Shown: positions 6,878-15,741 of the stretch, in pieces
Layout: every line of letters starts with the position of its first letter
Position numbering within the stretch: position 1 is the first letter of the stretch
Virus record (IMG/VR): IMGVR_UViG_3300017917_002765
Coordinates: 1 to 64,000 of that record
Length of the DNA: 64,000 bases
Reading direction: 5' to 3' (one strand)
Origin: a virus
Translations under genes and position numbers: made by a program
Notes under the pieces: generated by a model
Told to the model about the DNA's origin: nothing
The model's database searches: none
The model's input: the letters and a program-made list of their open reading frames with translations, nothing else

Positions 6878-7228
6878 TTAGTGTACATGAAGTGGTGTAT
6901 AATCATAAGTATTAAAAAACGTCTGGTTGTTCTCTAGTAACTCATTCATTTGAGTTGCGCTGAGTTCTATGTCAATGCCTTGTTTGTAAAGTATTTCTTT
7001 AATAACCACAATTCGATTATTAAGTAAAATATCTTGTTGCTCACACCAAATGTCAAATATTGATAATGCTTCAGTTTCTGATATATCAAAAATCTCGTAT
7101 ATGGACTTAATTACATCTGACAATTTCTCATCATTATCATAAATCCTATCTCTAATCAAAAAATCATTATACGTTGTTACTTTAAACCTATAGTTTTTAT
7201 TGAGATATTTCAACACGATTTCTTTCAT
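6878..7228 (-). CDS. Hypothetical protein
   Basis: 116 residues, acidic, mostly helical (SDVIKSIYEIFDISETEALS), ending TPLHVH. Located 3 nt downstream of the sigma factor gene, so probably co-transcribed with it. Size and position would suit a partner of the sigma factor, but nothing in the sequence shows this. Confidence 0.65.
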   Translation of the reverse strand: MKEIVLKYLNKNYRFKVTTYNDFLIRDRIYDNDEKLSDVIKSIYEIFDISETEALSIFDIWCEQQDILLNNRIVVIKEILYKQGIDIELSATQMNELLENNQTFFNTYDYTPLHVH

Positions 7229-7231
7229 ATA

Positions 7232-8137
7232 TTAGTTGTAATCTATGTTTGATTTCTCTAACACTTTACGAAGCTTAACAAGACTTTTCTGACGAACTTG
7301 TCTCACCATTTCACGAGTGATACCTACTTCATCACTAACATCTTTTAGGGTTCTAGGTAAATCTCCATCTAACCCAAACAAACCAACCATAATTTTACGG
7401 TCTCTTGGTTTAAGCATGTTTAAAACTTTATTCAATTCGTTCTTAACATCTTGTGTTATCAATTCGTGGTCAACAGACTTGAATGTAGAGTCGTCTGATA
7501 GCGTTTCTGACAATAAAGTACCGTCACCTTCATCTCCGCTAATATCACGGTCTAATGAATCCATATTGTAGTTGTTAAGAACATCCAAAAATTCATATTC
7601 AGAAGTTACTTTTTGAATTGAAGTTTTTTCATCAAGAGCCAAGTCTTTTCCGTATTCATTTATTACTTCTTCTATTGAAACCTTTCTACCAAGCTTTTGC
7701 TCAAGTTGATGAATTTGCTTATCCAATTTTGACAAACTATTTATTTTGTTTGCAGGTATGCGAACCAAACGACCATGTTTTGACAGGTGCTCCATGATAA
7801 CTTTACGAATCCACCAAATAGCATAAGAAATAAACTTAAAACCCATTTCTGGTTTAAAGCGTTCAGCAGCCATAATCAATCCAATATTACCCTCATTAAC
7901 AAGGTCTTCTAATGGGTTTAGTGGCGTTGCGTATTGTTTTGCAACAGAAATAACAAAACGCAAATTTCTACGAACCAATTCATTTATAGCTTCTTGGTCA
8001 CCAGCGCTAGCTTTTTGTGTATAGATAGCTTCTTCTTGTGGTGTCAATACACTGATTTCAGCAACCTCTTTAAGGTATTGGTTGAAAGAGCCATTTGCTC
8101 TATTGGTTACTTTACCTGTAATTACAAATTGTTTCAT
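7232..8137 (-). CDS. Primary-type sigma factor (RpoD/SigA family)
   Basis: 301 residues with recognisable regions in order: a 1.2-like segment (LTPQEEAIYTQKASAGD, about 31-47), 2.1-2.4 (NEGNIGLIMAAERF and FISYAIWWIRKVI), 3.0 (KLGRKVSIEEVINEYG) and 4.2 helix-turn-helix (RTLKDVSDEVGITREMVRQV). Size matches Bacteroidota RpoD, which is short. It probably redirects host RNA polymerase to phage promoters. The many TTG-N20-TANNTTTG boxes in the window are candidate targets, though they match the host consensus too. First of a leftward pair with 6878-7228. Confidence 0.92.
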   Translation of the reverse strand: MKQFVITGKVTNRANGSFNQYLKEVAEISVLTPQEEAIYTQKASAGDQEAINELVRRNLRFVISVAKQYATPLNPLEDLVNEGNIGLIMAAERFKPEMGFKFISYAIWWIRKVIMEHLSKHGRLVRIPANKINSLSKLDKQIHQLEQKLGRKVSIEEVINEYGKDLALDEKTSIQKVTSEYEFLDVLNNYNMDSLDRDISGDEGDGTLLSETLSDDSTFKSVDHELITQDVKNELNKVLNMLKPRDRKIMVGLFGLDGDLPRTLKDVSDEVGITREMVRQVRQKSLVKLRKVLEKSNIDYN

Positions 8138-8162
8138 TAATACTTGTTTTATAGTTAAAAAA

Positions 8163-8606
8163 TTAAGAATTCCTCTTTAAGTCTCGCTCGATGTCCTTTT
8201 CTTTAATCGAAGCTTTTTTGTCGTAGTGGTTCTTGCCCTTGGCAAGTCCAATTTCAAGTTTAATAAAACCAGTATCTGACAATATAATTGATAAGGGAAC
8301 AATAGTCAACCCTTTTTGTTTTACCTTATCATGCAATCCTGTTATTTCCTTTTTCTTTAAAAGTAATTTACGGTCTCTTAATGGTTCGTGATTGTTGTGC
8401 TGACCACCTTGTTTGTGTTCAGAAACATGCATGTTCTTGATAAATATATCTCCATCAGCAATTAGACAATATGATTCACTCATATTCACATTGTTAGCCC
8501 TGATTGACTTAACCTCAGAGCCTTTTAGTTGAATACCTGCTGTTAATTGTTCAAGTATTTGGTATTCAAAAAAGGCTCTTTTATTCTTCGTTATTAGTTT
8601 GCTCAT
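8163..8606 (-). CDS. smpB: SmpB, tmRNA-binding protein
   Basis: 147 residues, the full normal length. Family motifs: NKRAFFEYQILEQLTAGIQL, GSEVKSIR, SYCLIADGDIFIKNMHV, the RDRKLLL turn and the basic C-terminal tail KGKNHYDKKASIKEKDIERD that inserts in the mRNA channel. SmpB delivers tmRNA to stalled ribosomes. A tmRNA gene lies at 61886-62241 in this window, so the phage carries both partners. Follows 8609-8881 with 2 nt between. Confidence 0.95.
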   Translation of the reverse strand: MSKLITKNKRAFFEYQILEQLTAGIQLKGSEVKSIRANNVNMSESYCLIADGDIFIKNMHVSEHKQGGQHNNHEPLRDRKLLLKKKEITGLHDKVKQKGLTIVPLSIILSDTGFIKLEIGLAKGKNHYDKKASIKEKDIERDLKRNS

Positions 8607-8608
8607 TA

Positions 8609-8881
8609 TTATTGGTTAACTTTTACTATTTTAACATCTATTGAATCACCCACTTTATAAACCTCATTGCTTGAGGTAATAGTTGGTCCATACTTTGTGT
8701 AGAATGTCCATGTTTTATCAAGCGAAACACTATGTGAATTGCTAACTGATATTGAATCGATTCTGACTCTTTCGACTCTATATTTTAACGGAGGTGTATT
8801 TATAGAGAAATATATTAAACTAGAAAAAAAAGCTATTATTATTACTGTTAGAACATATTCTTTAATGTTGGAGAGTTTCAT
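8609..8881 (-). CDS. Small membrane-anchored protein
   Basis: 90 residues. Residues 9-28 form one N-terminal membrane helix (VLTVIIIAFFSSLIYFSI); the rest is a polar, beta-rich domain, probably outside the cytoplasm. A promoter (TACCTTTG 8887-8894, TTG 8915-8917) precedes it and likely also drives smpB. Confidence 0.65.
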   Translation of the reverse strand: MKLSNIKEYVLTVIIIAFFSSLIYFSINTPPLKYRVERVRIDSISVSNSHSVSLDKTWTFYTKYGPTITSSNEVYKVGDSIDVKIVKVNQ

Positions 8882-8886
8882 AATTA

Positions 8887-8917
8887 CAAAGGTAATAAAT
8901 CAATTTGATATAACCAA
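8887..8917 (-). promoter_or_regulatory. Promoter upstream of 8609-8881 and smpB
   Basis: TTG, 20-nt spacer, TACCTTTG on the minus strand. Confidence 0.75.
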
Positions 8918-8977
8918 ATATTTTTAAAACTTTTTTTGCAAAGTCTTAAAAATTATGGTTAAAACAAATCATTTCTA

Positions 8978-9700
8978 TTATACTTTACCTATTTTTGGTT
9001 GTCCATCCTCAATGATAAGATATTGTCTTTCATCTAGACAGTCTATTAATATTAAGTTTTCTTTATCAAGTATTGTCAGTTCTCTCACAGAAGTATGACC
9101 AACAACACAAACAATTTCTTCAACCATATTCTTAACCAAAGATTGTGGCCTAACCCATATCGGTCCTTGAGTAATATCATTACCACTTTGACTGAAGTTA
9201 TTACCCATAGAAAACCCAAATACTCTTGGTTGAAACTTCAAATAGTCATTAAGAATTTGTATCATCACTTCGTCAACCAACGGGTTTATGTTGTTTGGTG
9301 CCAATACCGTTTTAACCCATGTCTTGGTTAACCCAGCATGGCTAAAGAAAAACTTATCGTGCTTATAACAGATTTGAAGATGACCGTCTTGTATTGCCTT
9401 TTCCACATGTTGCCCTATGTCTATGGCATAACCAGCTTGATAACCAGAATAGGTTTCTCCAATACCACGTATATAATGGTAATCGTGATTACCAATCAAT
9501 GTAACCACTTTATCAGGATTGGCTTCTTTAAAAGCAATTATCTCTTTAAAGTTTTCAATCTGTCTGTTTCCGCTATATCCTTTATTGTGAGAGTCAAAAT
9601 AATCACCTACAAAAATAAAAAGGTCAACGTCTTTTTCCGCTTCAACAATCTCTTTCCATATAGACCTACCATGAATGTCACCCAAGCAAACTAATTTCAT
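8978..9700 (-). CDS. Calcineurin-like metallophosphoesterase
   Basis: 240 residues. Metal-binding motifs in order: GDIHGR (7-12), FVGDYFDSH (30-38), LIGNHDYHYIRG (62-73), FFSHAGL and VVGHTSVREL. This is the PPP/ApaH-like pattern. Likely a protein or dinucleotide phosphatase, resembling the lambda phosphatase group. Two more metallophosphatases lie at 10405 and 15742. Confidence 0.85.
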   Translation of the reverse strand: MKLVCLGDIHGRSIWKEIVEAEKDVDLFIFVGDYFDSHNKGYSGNRQIENFKEIIAFKEANPDKVVTLIGNHDYHYIRGIGETYSGYQAGYAIDIGQHVEKAIQDGHLQICYKHDKFFFSHAGLTKTWVKTVLAPNNINPLVDEVMIQILNDYLKFQPRVFGFSMGNNFSQSGNDITQGPIWVRPQSLVKNMVEEIVCVVGHTSVRELTILDKENLILIDCLDERQYLIIEDGQPKIGKV

Positions 9701-9709
9701 ACTTTTATT

Positions 9710-9979
9710 TTAACAACGATATAATACACCATCCTCATCTCTCCCTAATCCATTAAACGGTGGTTTGGTATAATCTGGTAACCATTCATGAACAGTAAAT
9801 CCATGTTGTTGACCAAGTGCTTGAAGAGTTGGCTTGTTATCAATTTTAGCTGCTTCATGGTCAAACAAATTATGAAGCTTATTCATAATAACATTTGTCT
9901 TGGATATATTAAACCCATCTTCACCAATAGCGTCAATGTAACCATCAAGCCAAATTACGAAAGTTTGTAATTTATCCAT
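9710..9979 (-). CDS. Small WLDGYI/WLQGFF family protein, copy 1
   Basis: 89 residues (MDKLQTFVIWLDGYIDAIGE...). Aligns by eye with the next gene 9983-10261: both start with an aromatic W-L-x-G helix, then a K-T-x-x-N-K/H-L segment, then end RC after a proline-rich stretch. Tandem paralogues of a small phage family of unknown role. Confidence 0.65.
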   Translation of the reverse strand: MDKLQTFVIWLDGYIDAIGEDGFNISKTNVIMNKLHNLFDHEAAKIDNKPTLQALGQQHGFTVHEWLPDYTKPPFNGLGRDEDGVLYRC

Positions 9980-9982
9980 AGC

Positions 9983-10261
9983 TTAACATCTTATTAAATC
10001 TTTATCGCTTGAGCTAGGTTTTACCGAGCTAGTAGGTTTGTGTGTTATGTTTAGACCATTTAAAGGGTCTTTGCCATCATAAATATTCTGTAAGATTGCT
10101 TGAACAATCTTATTATCAGAATATGATGGGTCAATCTCATGTAAGAATACCAACTTTAAATGGTTCTTAATGGTTTTTACCTGCTCAGGTGTCAATGCTT
10201 TATTGGGTTCTGATAATTCAAAAAACCCTTGAAGCCAGTATACAAATTGGTCGCTCCGCAT
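9983..10261 (-). CDS. Small WLDGYI/WLQGFF family protein, copy 2
   Basis: 92 residues (MRSDQFVYWLQGFFELSEPN...), a paralogue of 9710-9979 with 3 nt between them. Contains the helical segment ALTPEQVKTIKNHLKLVFLH. Such proteins are common near phage early genes, but I know of no activity for them. The 143-nt gap upstream (10262-10404) shows no gene or clear signal. Confidence 0.65.
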   Translation of the reverse strand: MRSDQFVYWLQGFFELSEPNKALTPEQVKTIKNHLKLVFLHEIDPSYSDNKIVQAILQNIYDGKDPLNGLNITHKPTSSVKPSSSDKDLIRC

Positions 10262-10404
10262 CTTAATTAATTTTATTTGTTATTATATTTTTTATTTAAA
10301 ACCACCAGCTGATTTACTCAAACCAGTTAAACAATTACTAATATTTGTTTTTTTTTATAGTTATAATTTAGGTTTACCAAGAAAAAAATCAAAATATTTA
10401 GAAA

Positions 10405-11061
10405 TTATAAATTAATAATAATAGGTGGGTTAATCATAACATAATTATCATTTAATAAACTAGCGTTGACTAATTTTACACCATTTTCAGTTTCAAATAA
10501 CCCATAAGCCTCATGTATATGTCCGCACACATGCAATTTCAATTCCTTTAATTCAGATACCTTATTTCTAAGTATTGGACAACCAGTGGCTTCACCTCTT
10601 GATGTTAAATCCAAATAGCCTCTTATTGGTCCGTGTGTTATCAGAATATTTGTGTCCAATGGAATCTTGTCCCAATGGGCACCAATTTTTTCTGACGTTC
10701 TATTAAAAGCCCAATTAAAAAAGTATGGTTGGATTGGACTACCCCATATCTTAATCCCATCAATTTCTACACCACTATCATTCAGATATGTTACGCTTGG
10801 ATATCTGTTTAGTAATTCTTCAATCAGTTCTGGACTAGTACGTTCAAAATAGAAATCGTGGTTACCAGCAATTAACAGCTTATGCTTAAATGGCAACTTT
10901 GAATACCATTCCATAAAGTCAATAATTTCACGTTCTTCCCCTCTACTTGAAACGTCACCTGAATGGATACACATATCAATGTCACCATCAGCGTTTTCAA
11001 CAAACCTGCTAGGAATTTCTTTGTGTTTAGTATGCGTATCGCTTATACAAATTATCTTCAT
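10405..11061 (-). CDS. Calcineurin-like metallophosphoesterase
   Basis: 218 residues. Motifs: ISDTHTKHKEIP (5-16), DMCIHSGDVS (29-38), LLIAGNHDFYF (61-71), ILITHGPIRGYLD and LHVCGHIHEAYG. This is the class III/MPPED-like phosphoesterase pattern. Its start overlaps the stop of 11058-11474 by 4 nt (ATGA), indicating translational coupling. Substrate unknown. Confidence 0.85.
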   Translation of the reverse strand: MKIICISDTHTKHKEIPSRFVENADGDIDMCIHSGDVSSRGEEREIIDFMEWYSKLPFKHKLLIAGNHDFYFERTSPELIEELLNRYPSVTYLNDSGVEIDGIKIWGSPIQPYFFNWAFNRTSEKIGAHWDKIPLDTNILITHGPIRGYLDLTSRGEATGCPILRNKVSELKELKLHVCGHIHEAYGLFETENGVKLVNASLLNDNYVMINPPIIINL

Positions 11062-11474
11062 TGATTAATAAATTTTCTTCCATTCTTCAACAGCTCTTCA
11101 AGCTCCCAAGAACGATAGTCATCATAATAAGTTTTAATTGCCATTCGTTTGAAATCGTCCTCAAGAGTGGTTCCGAACATGCCTTTTAGTTCACCAAGTT
11201 CAACTTCTAATTCTTCTTTATAACGCTCCAAATCTTGGATTTCATCTCGAAGTTCTTCCAATTCGTATTCTTTATCATCACAATTTGGGAAGTCTCCATC
11301 CAAAGCTAAGAATAGTTCTTCGCTATACAATTTAAGTGTTGTATTTAATTCACGTTCTGAAGTTGTTGTACTTATTGCTCCAACAACAGGGCCGCTATCC
11401 CTAAAGTTATTCTTTAAAAATGTCATGAACAATTCCTTAAATTGTTCAAATGGAAATTCTTGTGTGTCTGCCAT
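11058..11474 (-). CDS. Coiled-coil hypothetical protein
   Basis: 138 residues starting MADTQEFPFEQFKELF. An in-frame ATG exists at 11498, but the promoter box (TACTTTTG at 11488-11495, TTG 11516-11518) lies downstream of it, so 11474 is the likely start. Residues about 75-105 form a strong acidic coiled coil (ELRDEIQDLERYKEELEVEL). Confidence 0.65.
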   Translation of the reverse strand: MADTQEFPFEQFKELFMTFLKNNFRDSGPVVGAISTTTSERELNTTLKLYSEELFLALDGDFPNCDDKEYELEELRDEIQDLERYKEELEVELGELKGMFGTTLEDDFKRMAIKTYYDDYRSWELEELLKNGRKFINQ

Positions 11475-11526
11475 TTTATATTTTTTACAAAAGTACAATA
11501 AATTTTCTAAACCAACAAGCTTTTGG

Positions 11527-11970
11527 TTAAAAATTTTTCATCATTCTTTCAGTAACTTCAATTACTTTTTCATCATACCATTTATCAAAAAAGTATTTTA
11601 ACGTATGTAAGTTAGTGCGTTTGTCATTAGAATACATTGTTAACAAAGTAGGGTCTATATCTCCATATAATTTATGACGCACCACCCAACTAGTCGGCCC
11701 CAATTTTAATTCACAATCATTTAAGAATTTATCAAAATTATTAGAAAATGATTTTAATTTTTTATCAAACCAAGTGTCAAAATATTTAGTAACTTCGCTA
11801 ACACCACTAAACACTGTATTAACTTCTTTTTCTATATCAATACGGTTATACATATCTGGTTTACCCAAAGCAGCTATTTTAAATTCGGCTTCTTTTTTAG
11901 AATAAGTATGTACAATAACTGTATAGTATTTGTCTAAGTATTTATTTACCAAATATTCATCATCCGTCAT
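11527..11970 (-). CDS. Hypothetical protein
   Basis: 147 residues, rich in K, D, Y and aromatic residues, mostly helical (VTKYFDTWFDKKLKSFSNNF). Its start overlaps the end of the RNase R gene by 4 nt (ATGA), so it is coupled to it. No recognised domain. Confidence 0.65.
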   Translation of the reverse strand: MTDDEYLVNKYLDKYYTVIVHTYSKKEAEFKIAALGKPDMYNRIDIEKEVNTVFSGVSEVTKYFDTWFDKKLKSFSNNFDKFLNDCELKLGPTSWVVRHKLYGDIDPTLLTMYSNDKRTNLHTLKYFFDKWYDEKVIEVTERMMKNF

Positions 11971-13949
11971 ATTCTAAGTAACGTTAAATTGATGTTTTTC
12001 TTTTCAACATCAACTGACTTAACAACTACCATAACTTCGTCACCAAGCCTTATTTTTTCTCCAGTGTTCATTCCTTTTACGCAATAGTTATTCACATCGG
12101 CAGTAAATGAATCTCCACCAATGTCCACTAATCTCACAAGACCTTCACACTTGTTTTCTTGTATCTCAACAAATAACCCATATTCAGCAACAGAGGTTAC
12201 CAATCCTCTATATATCTTACCCACATTGTTATTCATGTAGATACATTGCATATACTTGATTGAATCCCTCTCAGCTTTCTGCGCTTTCTTTTCCCTCTCA
12301 GAAAGGTAATTACACTTGGTTTCCAACTTTTCTAATTTAGGTTCTGGTTTACTTTCAAGGTATCTAGCCAATAACCTATGAACCATAACGTCAGGATAAC
12401 GTCTGATTGGGCTTGTAAAGTGAGCATAGTCTTTGAACCCTAATCCATAGTGACCTATGTTTTGTGTTCTGTAATCAGCTTTCTGCATGGTTCTAACCAC
12501 AAGGTTATTAATCATGTTTTCTTCTGGCTTACCCTTTACATCTTCTAGCAATTGGTTTAGCGTTCTGGTTATTTCAACTGGGTCTTGTGTTTTAATCTCG
12601 TAACCAAATTGCTTGATGAACTCTTTAAGACTATTCAATTTATCTTCATCTGGTTTATCATGCGCACGGTTAACCATTGGTAACTTCTTATCATTGATGA
12701 ACTTTGCAACGTGCCTGTTGGCCAATAGCATGTATTCTTCAATCAATTTGTTAGCATCTTTGCTTTCCTTGAAAATGATGTCCACTGGTTTATTGTGTTC
12801 ATCCAACTTAAATCTTACTTCACTCTTGTCAAATGATATACTACCCTTTGATAAACGAACTTTACGCATCTTCTTCGCAATCTTATCCAAATGAATAATA
12901 GCGTTAGTTAAATTAGTAGCTTTAATTAAATTTTCATCTACTCTTTCATTGATACTAAAATCAACAAGACCAATTTTTTTATATAGTCTACTTAAACCAT
13001 TAAAATCTTTCCATTCAATTATTTCTTGAGCTTCCTCGTATGTAAATCTGTGGTCGGAGTGAATTATGGTTCTTCCAAACCATTCTTCAACTACATGTCC
13101 ATTGTGGTCCAATTTGAACACCGCTGAAAAGCATAGTTTATCTTCGTGTGGTCTAAGACTACATAAGCCATTAGAAAGCCTCTCAGGAAGCATTGGAACA
13201 CATCTGTCAACCAAATAGACAGAAGTACCTCTTCGGTATGCTTCCTTGTCTAATTCGGTGTCTGGACGCAAATAATGACTAACATCCGCTATGTGAACAC
13301 CAACCTCCATGAAACAATCAACCCATTGAACGCTAAGAGCGTCATCAAAGTCTTTTGCGTTTAATGGGTCAATGGTGAATGTCAATACATCACGCATATC
13401 CCTACGCTTATCAATCTCTGATTGTGGTATGGTTTCTGGTATTGCTTCTGATTCAGCTATTATATCAGCATCGAAATCATACGGTAAACCATATTCTTCA
13501 AGTATGGAATGAATCTCTGTTTCATGTTCACCAGAGTCACCAATGATACGAATTATTTCCCCATTAGGGTTTTTGGCATCATCTTTCCATTCAACCAACT
13601 TAGCAACAACTTTTTGACCATCTTTGGCTCCTAGTATTTTGCTTATCGGTATATAAAAGTCAATTGGCAGCTTATTACTATCTGGTATAAAGAAAGCGTA
13701 TCGTGGACTTATTTGAATTGTTCCTACAAATTCATCTCTGAATCTTTCGATGATTTCAATAACTTCACCTTCAATAGAACGGCCATTGCCTTCTATCACT
13801 CTTATCTTAACCGAATCAAGGTGTAATGCTTTATTTGTGTTGTTTTTGTGAATGTAAATGTCTTTTGGTAAATCCGTATTTACTAAGTAAGCGGAACCGC
13901 TTGCGTTCATGCTAAGTCTACCAGAAATTATATCACCTATATTAATCAT
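11967..13949 (-). CDS. rnr: Ribonuclease R (RNB family 3'-5' exoribonuclease)
   Basis: 660 residues. Order: cold-shock-like domains (about 1-150), RNB catalytic domain starting near 185 with the metal-binding FTIDPLNAKDFDDALSVQW aspartates and GVHIADVSHYLRPDT, YAHFTSPIRRYPDVMVHRLL, and a C-terminal S1 domain (KIYRGLVTSVAEYGLFVEIQ). Shorter than the E. coli enzyme (about 813), lacking the N-terminal HTH and most of the K-rich tail. RNase R removes faulty mRNAs during trans-translation and binds SmpB-tmRNA, both encoded here. Promoter at 13954-13984. Confidence 0.93.
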   Translation of the reverse strand: MINIGDIISGRLSMNASGSAYLVNTDLPKDIYIHKNNTNKALHLDSVKIRVIEGNGRSIEGEVIEIIERFRDEFVGTIQISPRYAFFIPDSNKLPIDFYIPISKILGAKDGQKVVAKLVEWKDDAKNPNGEIIRIIGDSGEHETEIHSILEEYGLPYDFDADIIAESEAIPETIPQSEIDKRRDMRDVLTFTIDPLNAKDFDDALSVQWVDCFMEVGVHIADVSHYLRPDTELDKEAYRRGTSVYLVDRCVPMLPERLSNGLCSLRPHEDKLCFSAVFKLDHNGHVVEEWFGRTIIHSDHRFTYEEAQEIIEWKDFNGLSRLYKKIGLVDFSINERVDENLIKATNLTNAIIHLDKIAKKMRKVRLSKGSISFDKSEVRFKLDEHNKPVDIIFKESKDANKLIEEYMLLANRHVAKFINDKKLPMVNRAHDKPDEDKLNSLKEFIKQFGYEIKTQDPVEITRTLNQLLEDVKGKPEENMINNLVVRTMQKADYRTQNIGHYGLGFKDYAHFTSPIRRYPDVMVHRLLARYLESKPEPKLEKLETKCNYLSEREKKAQKAERDSIKYMQCIYMNNNVGKIYRGLVTSVAEYGLFVEIQENKCEGLVRLVDIGGDSFTADVNNYCVKGMNTGEKIRLGDEVMVVVKSVDVEKKNINLTLLRI

Positions 13950-13953
13950 AAAA

Positions 13954-13984
13954 CAAAGATACTAAAATCTTTTCATTTTTACAA
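13954..13984 (-). promoter_or_regulatory. Promoter for RNase R gene
   Basis: Minus strand TTG, 20 nt, TATCTTTG. Confidence 0.65.
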
Positions 13985-13988
13985 ATAA

Positions 13989-14011
13989 TAAACCCACTTT
14001 TCAGTGGGTTT
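13989..14011 (-). terminator. Intrinsic terminator after 14016-14534
   Basis: AAACCCACT and AGTGGGTTT stem followed by T-rich sequence on the minus strand. Confidence 0.7.
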
Positions 14012-14015
14012 ATTT

Positions 14016-14534
14016 TTAGTCTTGTCCAGAAAATACAACATTAATTTTAAAATCAGTAATTTTACCTTCTAATGACATTTTTTTACCCCATTGTTCAAAT
14101 AAACCAACGTGTTCTAGTCTATCCTCCCACATTTCTATTTCACAATTTGGATACTTATCTACCAATGAGTTAAGTGTTTTAATCTTAAAATCATCAGTGC
14201 TACCACCAGTATTATAATGATATTCATCAAAAGTCAATCCATTTTCATCCAACACTTTTTTAACTGTATCACCTAATTTGACCATTCTACCTGTTAATAA
14301 AACCATAAGAGTATTTGGGTTTGATTTTTCTGTTTTATAATCACTCAACACACTCTGTATTACAGGCATCTCAAATATAGATGTGTCCAATGAATCAGCT
14401 TGTCCCCACCAACCTTTATGCGGCCACGGTTTACCAGTTTTTTTTTCGTAAGTTATTCGACCAGTTTCTGGGAGTGGGGTCATAATTAACGTACCATCAA
14501 AATCAAAAACACTTAATTTAGTAATTTTGTCCAT
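14016..14534 (-). CDS. HAD-fold protein, Swiss-army-knife RNA-repair type
   Basis: 172 residues. HAD motif I LSVFDFDGTL (8-17), motif II LMVLLTGRM (about 85), and a C-terminal TDDFKIKTLNSLVDKYPN...MWEDRLEHV segment that matches the HAD_SAK pattern by eye. HAD_SAK proteins occur beside RNA ligases and 2H phosphoesterases. Likely removes a phosphate during RNA end healing. Several RNA-repair genes lie at 26-50 kb. Confidence 0.7.
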   Translation of the reverse strand: MDKITKLSVFDFDGTLIMTPLPETGRITYEKKTGKPWPHKGWWGQADSLDTSIFEMPVIQSVLSDYKTEKSNPNTLMVLLTGRMVKLGDTVKKVLDENGLTFDEYHYNTGGSTDDFKIKTLNSLVDKYPNCEIEMWEDRLEHVGLFEQWGKKMSLEGKITDFKINVVFSGQD

Positions 14535-14549
14535 AATTTTAAATCTAAT

Positions 14550-15041
14550 TTATTTCTTTTTAGGTCTAATAGTAACAAACATACGTTTGTTTTCAAGAAT
14601 TGGTAATGATTCAGCTAAACCATGTTCTTCAACAGCATTAACCATATTTAACATTATTAATTCTCCTTTTGTTATATAAGTCATTTCACGACCTTTAAAC
14701 TGCATAGTAATCTTAACTTTATGACCCTTATCTAAAAAATCAATCATGTGTTTTATACGATAACTTAAGTCGTTTTCTGAAGTATTTGGACCCACTTTAA
14801 TTTCTTTTAGTTCAGGTGTTTTTTGTTTCTCCTTTTTACTTTGTTCGTATAAAAACTTTTCATAATTCATAAGTTTGCAAACTGGTGGAGTTGCATTGCT
14901 CGACATTAAAACCAAGTCTAAACTTTGTTCGTTAGATAATTTTAAAGCATCGCTGATAGACATGATTCCAAAATCAACTACTCTGACTTCACGAGCCTTA
15001 ATTTCTTCGTTAATGTAGTGTTGTTTTTTGTTTTTATTCAT
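14550..15041 (-). CDS. infC: Translation initiation factor IF-3
   Basis: 163 residues with both domains and linker: IF3-N (HYINEEIKAREVRVVDFG...ALKLSNEQSLDLVL...PPVCKLMNYEKFLYEQ) and IF3-C (ELKEIKVGPNTSENDLSYRI, KVKITMQFKGREMTY). IF-3 checks the initiator tRNA and prevents subunit joining. Rare in phages; together with the initiator tRNA at 60975-61046 it could bias initiation toward phage mRNAs. Confidence 0.93.
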   Translation of the reverse strand: MNKNKKQHYINEEIKAREVRVVDFGIMSISDALKLSNEQSLDLVLMSSNATPPVCKLMNYEKFLYEQSKKEKQKTPELKEIKVGPNTSENDLSYRIKHMIDFLDKGHKVKITMQFKGREMTYITKGELIMLNMVNAVEEHGLAESLPILENKRMFVTIRPKKK

Positions 15042-15045
15042 TATT

Positions 15046-15234
15046 TTAATTTAAGCTAGGGTTTGTAATGGAATTATTATCAATATCATCATTGTCCTCA
15101 TCATTAGTTATATTAATCATTTCTATAACACCATCAAGTTCGTCTAAAACTGTAACTTCTAACGAACCAGTTATATCATCATATACAGCTACTATTAAAT
15201 ATTCACCAAAATTTATATTTTTTGTTAATTTCAT
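15046..15234 (-). CDS. Small acidic hypothetical protein
   Basis: 62 residues (MKLTKNINFGEYLIVAVYDD...). N-terminal beta strands followed by a very acidic, Asn/Asp-rich tail. Ends 5 nt upstream of infC, so likely in one operon with it. Not recognised. Confidence 0.55.
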   Translation of the reverse strand: MKLTKNINFGEYLIVAVYDDITGSLEVTVLDELDGVIEMINITNDEDNDDIDNNSITNPSLN

Positions 15235-15245
15235 GATAGTTTATC

Positions 15246-15698
15246 TTAATATACTTTTTTTAATTTGGAAAAAATTTCATCAATCAAATAAGATTGTGTT
15301 TCGTGTAACATCTCTTTAGCTTCATTTAAGCTAACCCATTTAAAATCATCCATCTCAAAAAAACTATCACCATCATTTGATACCATTGACATACATTTTA
15401 TTTCAAAACTTTTCAAATTAACAGAAGGATTTTCTTCTTCTAAAAATAAAAAAGATGCAAGTGCTTTATTACCATGTTTATAATCAACCATAGGTAAAGC
15501 TATAAAATTTAAATCTTTTGTTAATAAAATGTTAGTTTCTTCATATGTTTCACGAATAGCAGCATCCAAAAGGCTCTCATCACTCTCCACCCTACCCTTT
15601 GGTATACTCCAAAAGTTTGGGTTATGATTTGTGGGATGACAAACCAACAATTCATTATTATTGTTAATTAAAAAGATACCTGACGATATTGTTTTCAT
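15246..15698 (-). CDS. Nudix hydrolase
   Basis: 150 residues. A complete Nudix box (G..........REtyEEtn, here GRVESDESLLDAAIRETYEE) spans about residues 37-60. The N-terminus SSGIFLINNNNELLVCHPT is typical of the RppH/MutT group. Possible roles are nucleotide clean-up, mRNA decapping, or ADP-ribose hydrolysis; the sequence does not decide. TACATTTG lies at 15706-15713. Confidence 0.85.
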   Translation of the reverse strand: MKTISSGIFLINNNNELLVCHPTNHNPNFWSIPKGRVESDESLLDAAIRETYEETNILLTKDLNFIALPMVDYKHGNKALASFLFLEEENPSVNLKSFEIKCMSMVSNDGDSFFEMDDFKWVSLNEAKEMLHETQSYLIDEIFSKLKKVY

Positions 15699-15741
15699 TA
15701 TGTTACAAATGTACTAAATGTTTTTTATATTTTACAACTTT